Positions 1 to 5,489 of a DNA stretch of 5,544 nt are shown here, one piece after another. This stretch comes from Pseudomonadota bacterium. Lineage in GTDB: Bacteria; Pseudomonadota; Alphaproteobacteria; Rhizobiales; Xanthobacteraceae. The stretch's first letter is position 1, and each line of letters begins with the position of its first letter. The position numbers and the translations under genes are program-made. The DNA is taken from assembly GCA_023430245.1 (NCBI GenBank), contig JAEZBA010000577.1, positions 1-5,544 of the forward strand. The letters run 5' to 3'. The notes beneath the pieces were generated by a model. That model did not search any database. It was not told the origin of the DNA and worked only from the letters and a program-made list of their open reading frames with translations.

Positions 1-309
1 ATCGTCGGCCAGGGCTCCAACAACGCGATGAAGGCTGCCACGATCTATCTCGACGCCATCATCAAGCGCGGCAGCGGCACTTTCGATCCGGACTGGATGA
101 CCGCAACCTTCGAAACCGCGTTCAGCCGGGTCGAAGCCTCGACCAACTGGAGCAACATGATCCTGATGCCGCCGCCGCCGCACGTCGTCGATCTCCTGGC
201 GCGCGCATCGGGCAAACAGGAGCTTGCGGACAAGGTGGCGCAGGGCTTTGATGAACCCGCCACCATCGTGCCGCTGTTCGCCGATCCCGCCCTTGCGGCC
301 GCCGCCTAA
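1..309 (+). CDS. Styrene/indole monooxygenase-like FAD-dependent oxygenase, C-terminal fragment
   Basis: The reading frame is open from base 1 and ends at TAA 307-309, giving the last 102 residues of a protein whose start lies outside the window. The ATG at base 28 is internal. The fragment begins with a GQGSNNA motif (fragment residues 4-10), which matches the conserved glycine-rich segment near the FAD site of single-component-type group E flavoprotein monooxygenases (StyA family, usually GQGAN). It continues with a helical stretch and a PPPPHVVDLL segment followed by QELADKVAQGFDEP, which resembles the StyA C-terminal region where a proline-rich turn precedes a helix and an 'F-(N/D)-x-P' segment. 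Known StyA enzymes epoxidise styrene or oxygenate indole using reduced FAD from a StyB reductase; the substrate here cannot be read from this fragment. It lies 29 bp upstream of the cupin gene on the same strand, so the two are probably co-transcribed. A different FAD-dependent hydroxylase is possible. Confidence 0.72.
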   Translation: MVGQGSNNAMKAATIYLDAIIKRGSGTFDPDWMTATFETAFSRVEASTNWSNMILMPPPPHVVDLLARASGKQELADKVAQGFDEPATIVPLFADPALAAAA

Positions 310-338
310 CTCACAAACTGCCAACAGGAGACGACAGT

Positions 339-800
339 ATGTCAGAGATAAAACTCGCACCCGGCATCACGCCTGCCGGAAAGAGCACCGCGCCGGCCGT
401 CTGGAACATTCTCGGCCACACTTATTATGAGAAATCGAACTGCGCGACGTCGTTCTCGTTCGAGACGCTGGACCCGCCCGGCACCTTCGTGCCGCCGCAT
501 ATCCATCCGACGCAGGACGAATTCATCTACATGCTGGAAGGCACGTTCGACCTGTATCTCGACGGCCAATGGGTGAAGGCTGGCCCCGGCGATCTGGTCC
601 GCATGCCGATGGGCCTGCCGCACGGCTATTACAACAAGACCGACAAGCCGACCCGCGCCTTGTTCTGGGTCTCGCCCTCGCGCAAGCTGAAGGAGTTGTT
701 CGAGTTGCTGCACAACATGACCGACCCCGAGGAAGTCGTGCGCGTCTCGGCCGCGCATGAGGTCGACTTCCTGCCGCCCGGAAGCGTGCCCGGCGCCTGA
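339..800 (+). CDS. Small single-domain cupin protein
   Basis: A 153-residue protein with both classical cupin motifs intact. Motif 1 runs G48 to G68 with H54, H56 and E61 in the exact G(X)5HXH(X)4E(X)6G spacing. Motif 2 runs G84 to N99 with P90, G92, H95 and N99 in the exact G(X)5PXG(X)2H(X)3N spacing. H54, H56, E61 and H95 form the expected metal-binding set, so the protein probably binds a divalent metal such as Fe, Mn or Ni in a beta barrel. The region after about residue 115 looks helical. There is no signal peptide, so it is likely cytoplasmic. The start ATG is preceded by AGGAG at 326-330 with a spacer of 8 bases. It follows the flavoprotein monooxygenase gene by 29 bp, which suggests a job in the same pathway, for example a ring-cleaving or quercetinase-like dioxygenase or an isomerase. 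The actual reaction is not determined; small cupins have very diverse activities. Confidence 0.88.
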   Translation: MSEIKLAPGITPAGKSTAPAVWNILGHTYYEKSNCATSFSFETLDPPGTFVPPHIHPTQDEFIYMLEGTFDLYLDGQWVKAGPGDLVRMPMGLPHGYYNKTDKPTRALFWVSPSRKLKELFELLHNMTDPEEVVRVSAAHEVDFLPPGSVPGA

Positions 801-810
801 TCCGCAAACG

Positions 811-838
811 CGAAGGAGCCGCGTGAGCGGCCCCTTCG
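811..838. terminator. Bidirectional hairpin between convergent genes
   Basis: Two 12-base arms, 811-822 and 827-838, pair with one A-C mismatch around a 4-base loop (GTGA). The arms are CGAAGGAGCCGC and GCGGCCCCTTCG. The hairpin sits 10 bp after the cupin stop and 23 bp beyond the stop of the minus-strand DUF992 gene, so it can serve both transcripts. No clear T-tract follows on either strand, which is common in GC-rich alphaproteobacteria but leaves the terminator call inferential. Confidence 0.6.
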
Positions 839-861
839 ACCTTCGGCGTTCGGACTTCTGA

Positions 862-1332
862 CTACCGCAGCGTCATGCGGGCGACGCCCAGCGCCAGATT
901 GACACCGACCTGCCCCTGCAGCGACAGAGGCTGCAGAGAGATGGTCCGGTTTGAGCCGCCGACCAGAACATTGGCACCGCCGCCAACGCCGACCGACGCA
1001 TCACCGCTGGCGCCAACATAGGTACCGGCGAGCGTGCGCGGCGGCAGCTTGGTGGTGCGAGCTAAGACGCCCCAGATCATACGGCCGCCACCGGTGACGC
1101 CGAGATCGAGCCCAAGCCGCCCGATATGCCCGCTGTAATATTCCACGCGCCCGCCGGTGCTGGGGGTGAACGTGCATTGGATCTGCTGGCGCGAACCGAT
1201 GATCAGGCCAACCGTCGGTGACAGCTTGCAGGACAGCCCACCGGCGCGGACACGGCCTTGAGCCTCGGCCGAGGTGGCAGCGACCGACAGCGACGCGGCT
1301 GCGACGAAGGTGGCGATGATGGATAGGCGCAT
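862..1332 (-). CDS. Secreted DUF992 family protein
   Basis: A 156-residue protein starting at the ATG read from 1332 downward. The N-terminus is a typical Sec signal peptide: MRLS, a hydrophobic core (about residues 4-20) and an AEA-Q cleavage site after residue 24, so the mature protein is probably periplasmic. The mature part has the DUF992 pattern: an early GGLSCKLSP segment with C35, a second cysteine C53 in IQCTF (a likely disulfide pair), then YYSGHIGRLGLDLGVTGG and a glycine-rich beta-type stretch ending in NLALGVARMTLR. The family is common in Rhizobiales; its function is unknown. The frame stays open far upstream on this strand, but that part is the complement of the DUF72 gene. The signal peptide and the G-rich stretch GGGGGA just upstream support the short start. 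It is divergent from the DUF72 gene and convergent with the cupin gene. Confidence 0.85.
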   Translation of the reverse strand: MRLSIIATFVAAASLSVAATSAEAQGRVRAGGLSCKLSPTVGLIIGSRQQIQCTFTPSTGGRVEYYSGHIGRLGLDLGVTGGGRMIWGVLARTTKLPPRTLAGTYVGASGDASVGVGGGANVLVGGSNRTISLQPLSLQGQVGVNLALGVARMTLR

Positions 1333-1455
1333 GGATGTCCCCCGGCTTTGAAAAATGTATCGTTGCCTTAAGCCACGTCTCAGGCTGCCGCACAATCCAG
1401 TTTGCACGGAGTCCGGCGGTAGAATGGTCTGACTTAACCTCCGAGGAATGCTGGA
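1333..1455. promoter_or_regulatory. Divergent intergenic region with a possible -10 box for the DUF72 gene
   Basis: This 123-bp spacer must hold the promoters of the minus-strand DUF992 gene and the plus-strand DUF72 gene. On the plus strand TAGAAT at 1420-1425 matches the -10 consensus at five of six positions, but the TTGCAC at 1402-1407 is only 12 bp away, too close for a normal sigma-70 -35 box. On the minus strand TACATT (complement around 1354-1359) is a weak -10 candidate. A GAGGA ribosome-binding site at 1443-1447 lies 8 bases before the DUF72 ATG. No clear operator palindrome was seen. Confidence 0.3.
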
Positions 1456-2295
1456 ATGGCTGCCAAACAGGGACGAATTTACACCGGAATCGGCGGCTGG
1501 ACCTTCGCGCCCTGGCGTGGCGAGTTCTATCCCAAGGGCCTGCCCCACGCCCAGGAGTTGCGCTACGCCGCCAGCCACCTGACCTCGATCGAGATCAATG
1601 GCACCTTTTATCGCACGCAAAGCCCGGCGAGTTACCGCAAATGGGCGTCGGAGGTTCCGGATGGTTTCGTATTCTCCCTCAAGGGCCCGCGCTTTGCGGT
1701 GAACCGCAGCGTGCTCGCGGACGCCGGCGATTCCATCAAGCGCTTCCTCAATTCTGGCGTCGGCGAATTGGGTGACCGGCTGGGTCCGCTGCTGTGGCAA
1801 TTTGCACCCACCAAGAAATATGACGAGGCCGATTTCGGGCGGTTTCTGGAACTGCTCCCGGCCGAGTTCGACGGCCGCAAGCTTCGTCATGTGGTCGAGG
1901 TGCGTCACGACAGCTTCCGTGTCCCGGGCTTTGCGACGCTGCTGCGGCGGTTCGGGGTCGCGGTCTGCTTTTCCGAGCACGCCACCTATCCGGCCATCGC
2001 CGATGTGACGTCGGATTTCGTCTATGCACGCCTGCAGAAGGGCCAGGACTCGATCAAGACCGGCTATCAGCCCAAGGCGCTCGATGCCTGGGCCGCACGC
2101 GCCAAGCTATGGGCTCAGGGCGGCGCGCCCGAAGACCTGCCCTGCGTCGACACGCCGTCGCCGCCGAAGAAACAGGCCCGCGACGTCTTCGTCTACTTTA
2201 TCCACGAAGGGAAGGTCCGGGCGCCGGCTGCGGCAATGGCGCTGATCGAGAGGCTGTCCGCCGGAGTTGATCGAAAGGGCGCCGAGCGGCGATAG
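1456..2295 (+). CDS. DUF72 (YecE-like) family protein
   Basis: A 279-residue protein, close to the usual length of DUF72 proteins, which adopt a TIM-barrel-like fold. Recognisable family segments in order are: GIGGW (11-15, the usual G-T-S-G-W start), FYP (24-26), EINGTFYR (46-53), FVFSLKGPR (71-79), GPLLWQFAP (110-118), VEVRHDSF (147-154), FVYARL (188-193) and VYFIHEGKVRAPAAA (246-260). There is no signal peptide or membrane segment, so it is cytoplasmic. The biochemical function of the family is not established. The start is supported by GAGGA at 1443-1447; an ATG at 1448 is in another frame. An insertion-like linker with PPKKQ around residues 236-240 precedes the last strand. The gene ends at TAG 2293-2295, about 40 bp before the best start of the downstream cyclic-nucleotide-binding gene, so the two probably share a transcript. 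Confidence 0.88.
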   Translation: MAAKQGRIYTGIGGWTFAPWRGEFYPKGLPHAQELRYAASHLTSIEINGTFYRTQSPASYRKWASEVPDGFVFSLKGPRFAVNRSVLADAGDSIKRFLNSGVGELGDRLGPLLWQFAPTKKYDEADFGRFLELLPAEFDGRKLRHVVEVRHDSFRVPGFATLLRRFGVAVCFSEHATYPAIADVTSDFVYARLQKGQDSIKTGYQPKALDAWAARAKLWAQGGAPEDLPCVDTPSPPKKQARDVFVYFIHEGKVRAPAAAMALIERLSAGVDRKGAERR

Positions 2296-2326
2296 TGCGC
2301 CGGGAGCCGGCAGAGGCAGCCGGCCT

Positions 2327-2330
2327 GGAG
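2327..2330 (+). promoter_or_regulatory. Ribosome-binding site that decides the start of the first cNMP-binding gene
   Basis: GGAG at 2327-2330 lies 6 bases before ATG 2337. The longer alternative, GTG 2295, overlaps the DUF72 stop by one base (TAGTG) but has no purine-rich stretch at the right distance, and the 14 extra residues are charged and not matched in the downstream paralog. The ATG is therefore preferred. Confidence 0.55.
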
Positions 2331-2336
2331 CACGAT

Positions 2337-3002
2337 ATGGAAATTCCGCTGATTGCCCAAGCTGCGGCGACCGCAGGCATCGTTCTCACGGTGGTGCAAT
2401 ACTGGATGAAGACCATGATCCCGCTCAGGGTCGTGGGCATCGTCACCAATGTGCTGTTTCTGATCTATGCCGGGCTGGCCGGTATCTGGCCGACGATCGT
2501 GCTCAATTGCATCGTGCTGCCGCTAAATCTTTACCGGGTGCATGAAATGCGGCAGCTGATCCGGCGCACCCAGCGCGCCGCGCGATCCGATCTCGACATG
2601 ACGTGGCTTCAGCCATTCATGACACGGCGCAAGACGAAAAAGGGCCAGGTGATCTTCCGCAAGGGCGATATCGCCGAGGCCATGTATCTCGTGGTGAGCG
2701 GCCGCTACCAGTTGCAGGAGATCGGCATCATGCTCGAACCTGGAGCCGTGGTCGGCGAACTGGGGCTCCTCTCGCCGGACGGCGTGCGAACCGCGACGCT
2801 GATCTCGATCGATGACGGCGAAGTATTGTCGCTCGCCTACGAGAAGTTCGAAGAACTATATTATCAGAACCCGGAATTTGGTCTCGGCTTCCTCAAGCTC
2901 ACCAGCAAGCGCTTGTTCGACAATATCGCTCGGCTCGAAGCTGAACTCGCGACACGGCCGCCCCGGATTGTTCCCGCGCCGTCGCCGATGACGAAGCACT
3001 GA
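2337..3002 (+). CDS. Membrane-anchored cyclic-nucleotide-binding protein, first paralog
   Basis: A 221-residue protein with two parts. The N-terminal third has three hydrophobic segments (about residues 3-22, 27-49 and 51-69), with KTMIPLR between the first two and LPLNLYR at the end of the third. A basic linker with DLDMTW (85-90) leads to a CRP/cNMP-type binding domain (about 92-205). The phosphate-binding cassette is canonical: VVGELGLLSP, with G140, E141 and L142, then R151-T152-A153-T154. R151 would contact the phosphate and E141 the ribose. The domain ends with a helix near KRLFDNIARLEAE, and a proline-rich tail follows. There is no helix-turn-helix, kinase or cyclase domain and no recognisable channel pore, so it looks like a membrane sensor acting through a partner. 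It is paralogous to the gene at 3481. The layout resembles Popeye-domain proteins, but the binding cassette is CRP-like. An in-frame GTG start at 2295 is less likely. Confidence 0.85.
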   Translation: MEIPLIAQAAATAGIVLTVVQYWMKTMIPLRVVGIVTNVLFLIYAGLAGIWPTIVLNCIVLPLNLYRVHEMRQLIRRTQRAARSDLDMTWLQPFMTRRKTKKGQVIFRKGDIAEAMYLVVSGRYQLQEIGIMLEPGAVVGELGLLSPDGVRTATLISIDDGEVLSLAYEKFEELYYQNPEFGLGFLKLTSKRLFDNIARLEAELATRPPRIVPAPSPMTKH

Positions 3003-3020
3003 TGCAGCGGGCAGCAAAAA

Positions 3021-3074
3021 GCCACGAAATGAGCGGGTGCGCGTACATCCGGCGTCACCTACAACATTCGTGGC
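3021..3074 (+). repeat. Long imperfect hairpin downstream of the first cNMP-binding gene
   Basis: GCCACGAA (3021-3028) is perfectly complementary to TTCGTGGC (3067-3074). Inside, GGTG (3036-3039) pairs with CACC (3056-3059), and CGC (3040-3042) can extend that stem past a bulged T. The hairpin begins 18 bp after the TGA stop. A TTTT run occurs at 3090-3093, but it is not adjacent, so this is either a weak terminator or a 3'-end stabilising structure. Confidence 0.4.
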
Positions 3075-3372
3075 CCTAAGCGGCGGAGCTTTTCACTCGA
3101 CGCTGCTTCATCCCATATGGTGAGCCGAAGCGGGAATTCAAGACCGCCATGCCTCTCTGTCAGTGCCAGAGGCCGGGTGGTTCAAATGCCGGTCGATCAA
3201 GCCGTACCGCACTGAAACCGCTCATCGGCGCCTGGTCGCAACTGTCACGGGTCTTTGCCTCGGGGAATCTGGCCTGCCCCTCGCGATCATTCCAAAATTT
3301 TCATCGAAGTCCTACCGGAGCATTCCAGCCCGCCGAGCCATGACCCGGTAGCGGAGGGGCAATTCACAGGGG

Positions 3373-3468
3373 CGCAGCCCGGGTAGCGTATCGCTGCTGT
3401 GCGAAGACGGGAGTGGTGCAAATTCCCGTTGAACGGCGGCCCGAAGGCGGTCAGTTTTGTCCGGCCTT
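3373..3468 (+). promoter_or_regulatory. Possible structured 5' leader of the second cNMP-binding gene
   Basis: Three hairpins can form in succession. The first is a nested one: CGCA 3373-3376 with TGCG 3400-3403, enclosing AGCG 3385-3388 with CGCT 3392-3395. The second is ACGGGA 3407-3412 with TCCCGT 3424-3429 and a 9-base loop. The third is AAGGCGG 3444-3450 with CCGGCCTT 3461-3468, with one bulge and a 10-base loop. The third ends directly against the Shine-Dalgarno AAGGGG at 3469-3474. It matches no riboswitch class I recognise, and GC-rich sequence forms hairpins easily. Confidence 0.3.
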
Positions 3469-3474
3469 AAGGGG
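3469..3474 (+). promoter_or_regulatory. Ribosome-binding site fixing the start of the second cNMP-binding gene
   Basis: AAGGGG lies 6 bases before ATG 3481. An upstream in-frame TTG at 3457 would place this site inside the coding sequence, so the ATG is the better start. The overlapping CCTTAAGG (3465-3472) is palindromic, so part of the site could be masked by pairing. Confidence 0.65.
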
Positions 3475-3480
3475 ATTGCC

Positions 3481-4173
3481 ATGAATATTGAAGATTTCGT
3501 CAGCCATTTCGGAGGACTTCAACCCACCGAATGGCTCGGCTATTTCGCCGCGGCACTGGTCTTTGCCACCTTTTATACAAAGACCATGGTGCCGCTGCGC
3601 ATCGTCGCCATCGCAAGCAACTTTCTGTTTATCGCCTATGGATACCTGCACCCGGCCTATCCAGTGCTGGTGCTCCACGTCGCGTTGCTGCCGCTGAATA
3701 TCTGGCGATTGCGGCAGATGCTCACACTGGTCCGGGAGGTCGAGGCTTCAAACGATGGCGACCTCGACATGAACTGGATCAGGCCGTTTACGACGACCCG
3801 CGACATAATGCCCGGCGAAGTGCTGTTCCGAAAAGGCGACGCCGCCAATGAGATCATCTTTATCATGTCCGGCAGCCTGCGCATTCCCGAACTCGGTATC
3901 CATATTCCGCCAGGCGAAGTCGTCGGCGAACTCGGCATGTTGTCGCCGGACAAGGTGCGCACGCAATCCGCGATCTGCGTCGATGGCGGGCAAATCCTTG
4001 CCATTTCCTACGACCAGGTGCGGCAGCTGTTCTTCCAGAATCCGAAATTCGGCTATTACTTCATGCAGCTCAGCGCAAAGCGCCTGTTCGAGAACATGAA
4101 GCGCATGCAGGCCGAAATCGAGACACTGCGCCGTGACGCCGGCGCCGACGAATTCCGTCCGGCCGAGCCGTGA
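3481..4173 (+). CDS. Membrane-anchored cyclic-nucleotide-binding protein, second paralog
   Basis: A 230-residue protein with the same plan as the upstream paralog: three hydrophobic segments (about 18-33, 36-57 and 59-78), with KTMVPLR (34-40) and LPLNIWR (70-76), then a DLDMNW linker (94-99) and a cyclic-nucleotide-binding domain (about 101-213). The binding cassette reads VVGELGMLSP, with G149, E150 and L151, then R160-T161-Q162-S163. The key glutamate and arginine are kept, but the residue after R-T is Q instead of the A of the first paralog. From K34 on, it aligns with the first paralog (K25) without gaps for 180 positions, with 82 identities by hand count. It has about nine more N-terminal residues and a charged tail in place of the proline-rich one. 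No output domain is present. Its TGA stop directly abuts the stop of the convergent MFS gene. A role as a cAMP or cGMP sensor at the membrane is inferred. Confidence 0.86.
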   Translation: MNIEDFVSHFGGLQPTEWLGYFAAALVFATFYTKTMVPLRIVAIASNFLFIAYGYLHPAYPVLVLHVALLPLNIWRLRQMLTLVREVEASNDGDLDMNWIRPFTTTRDIMPGEVLFRKGDAANEIIFIMSGSLRIPELGIHIPPGEVVGELGMLSPDKVRTQSAICVDGGQILAISYDQVRQLFFQNPKFGYYFMQLSAKRLFENMKRMQAEIETLRRDAGADEFRPAEP

Positions 4174-5400
4174 CTATTCCGCCGGCACCGCCATCGGCTT
4201 GCGCACTTCCGCACCCGAAACCATGGCGGCAAGACCGAGTGTCGCCAAGAAGAACACCAGGCAGATTCCGGCGGTGAAAAGCAGCACCAGGTCGAAGCCG
4301 CCGCGAGCATGCAGGAAAGCGATCGAGGCGACCGCGACCCCGGCGGTGACGAAGACGAGGAAATAGCCCACGGCGTAAACCCGCCCGCGCCAGGCATCGG
4401 CTGTGTAGCGGGCCAGCACGATGTCGTTGACCGTCACCTGGGCATAGACCCCGGCCATGGCCAGAGCGAGCGCGACCAGCAGCATCGGTCCGGTCGCAAC
4501 CACCGACCAGGCGGCGCCGGCGAACAACAGAAGCGTGATGAACACGAACAGAATGTGCGGCTGAAACCATTCGACCAGCCGCCCCACCGCTAGCTGCGCA
4601 ATCCCGCCGACTACGAACACTGCGGTCGCGATGCCACCGACCGCAACCAGCGACAGTCCCTGTCCGGCGCGTTCATCGATGACTTTCGGCAATGCGACCG
4701 TGATGACGTTAAAGGCGAGGCCCGCACCGAGCGCGATGACGATAAACAGCCCGAAGACGATGAAGGTGGCGGTGCGGCCCAGACGCACATCCGGATTGGT
4801 CTTGCGCGCGCTTCTGCCGGTGATGTCCTCCCGCTCCGCCCACATATAGACGAACCCGGTGACGATGCAGACCACGCCAGGGACGAAGAAGGCCATGCGC
4901 CAGCCGAGATAGCTCGCGATCAGCGCGGTGATCCCGGCCGCCAGCGCAACACCCAGATTGCCGCAGACCCCGTTGAACGCGAGTGTTCGGCCCCGCGCCT
5001 TCGAGGCCTCGATCAGCATCGACATGCCAACCGGATGATAGATCGCCGCGAACATTCCGAGCGCGCCGAGCGCAATCGCGAGCGTGACCAGATTTGGAGC
5101 CAGGCCCGCCGCGAACAGCGATACCCCGCAACCGAACCAGAACAGCACCATCATATTGCGGCGGCTCCAGTGATCGCCGAGCCAGCCGGCGGGCAGCGAG
5201 AACACTCCGAACGAGATGAAAGCCGCCGTCGAGAGCGCGATGAGTTCGCCATAGGTGCGGGCGTAGACCGCCTCCAGCCCGATCACTACCGTCGGATAGA
5301 TCAGCAGGACGTAGTGATCCATCGCGTGCGCCCAATTGATGAAGCCGATCGACACCCGGGTCTCCCGGCTGAACGGCTTGTGTGTTGCAACGTCTGTCAT
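4174..5400 (-). CDS. MFS transporter
   Basis: A 408-residue protein with about twelve hydrophobic segments in two halves separated by a charged loop (about residues 188-210), the usual size and plan for a major facilitator. The loop between segments 2 and 3 carries the MFS signature GWLGDHWSRR (72-81) with D76 conserved, and a weaker counterpart GRLVEWFQPH (273-282) sits in the second half. YHPVGMSML (121-129) resembles the 'HP' segment of fosmidomycin-resistance-like and related efflux members, and D28 and H29 in the first segment are charged positions within the membrane. The substrate cannot be told; export of a small molecule is a guess from these similarities. The start is the ATG read from 5400. 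The leader upstream lacks a clear Shine-Dalgarno, but no better in-frame start is seen. It is divergent from a probable gene starting near 5490 and converges stop-to-stop with the second cNMP-binding gene. Confidence 0.9.
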   Translation of the reverse strand: MTDVATHKPFSRETRVSIGFINWAHAMDHYVLLIYPTVVIGLEAVYARTYGELIALSTAAFISFGVFSLPAGWLGDHWSRRNMMVLFWFGCGVSLFAAGLAPNLVTLAIALGALGMFAAIYHPVGMSMLIEASKARGRTLAFNGVCGNLGVALAAGITALIASYLGWRMAFFVPGVVCIVTGFVYMWAEREDITGRSARKTNPDVRLGRTATFIVFGLFIVIALGAGLAFNVITVALPKVIDERAGQGLSLVAVGGIATAVFVVGGIAQLAVGRLVEWFQPHILFVFITLLLFAGAAWSVVATGPMLLVALALAMAGVYAQVTVNDIVLARYTADAWRGRVYAVGYFLVFVTAGVAVASIAFLHARGGFDLVLLFTAGICLVFFLATLGLAAMVSGAEVRKPMAVPAE

Positions 5401-5489
5401 GAGGCGGCCCGACGAGTAAGAATTTGCCCGACATAAATACGCTTGCCCAATGGCGATGTTAGGCCGATTATCGTCGCTATCAGGCCATA
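5401..5489. promoter_or_regulatory. Divergent promoter region between the MFS gene and the next gene
   Basis: On the plus strand TTGCCC (5443-5448) and GATTAT (5466-5471) are 17 bp apart and each match the sigma-70 consensus at four of six positions. On the minus strand TATTTA (complement of about 5433-5438) with an upstream TAACAT 16 bp away is a possible promoter for the MFS gene. TTGCCC also occurs at 5424-5429, giving a direct repeat with 19-bp periodicity that could be an operator or chance. This stretch is visibly more AT-rich than the coding regions. Confidence 0.3.

Larger units (their letters stand above)
3003..3480. other. Intergenic region between the two paralogs, no convincing gene
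   Basis: Short open frames exist here (for example 3149-3343 and 3163-3351), but they lack a good ribosome-binding site, have mixed third-position usage unlike the neighbours, and give no recognisable protein. What the stretch does hold is inverted repeats: 3021-3028 with 3067-3074, 3171-3176 with 3189-3194, 3407-3412 with 3424-3429, and 3444-3468 just before the downstream ribosome-binding site. There is also an imperfectly repeated 20-mer. It is unusually long for a gap between two same-strand paralogs and may contain a separate promoter plus an untranslated leader for the second one. A decayed gene cannot be excluded. Confidence 0.6.

Noticed and set aside
342..758. Minus-strand 138-codon frame opposite the cupin gene
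   Set aside because: The cupin frame has both complete motifs; the antisense product is arginine-rich and unrecognisable.
1333..1980. Long minus-strand extension making the DUF992 gene a 372-residue protein
   Set aside because: The added part is the complement of the DUF72 gene and of the promoter spacer, looks like unstructured antisense translation, and would bury a clear signal peptide in the middle of the protein.
3105..3131. Palindrome CCATATGG within a GCTTC/GAAGC inverted repeat
   Set aside because: The outer arms are only 5 bp and the inner palindrome has no loop; it is not clearly better than expected by chance and is not positioned as an operator for either gene.
3171..3194. TTCAAAT flanked by GC-rich arms, resembling a tRNA T-arm
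   Set aside because: The five bases on either side of TTCAAAT do not pair, and no D-arm or anticodon arm lies upstream at the proper distance.
3149..3351. Two overlapping plus-strand reading frames of about 62-64 codons between the paralogs
   Set aside because: No ribosome-binding site, no family resemblance, and codon use unlike the flanking genes.
3372..3429. tRNA-like element: GCGC, AGCCCGGGTA loop and GCGT resemble a tRNA D-arm, followed by hairpins
   Set aside because: No 5-bp anticodon stem with a 7-base loop fits, the T-loop sequence is absent, the position 8 T is missing and no acceptor stem pairs. At most a degenerate remnant; more likely chance.
4709..5434. Minus-strand 241-codon frame overlapping the MFS gene
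   Set aside because: It is a shifted frame of the transporter gene, arginine/glycine-rich without hydrophobic segments, a typical shadow frame in GC-rich DNA.
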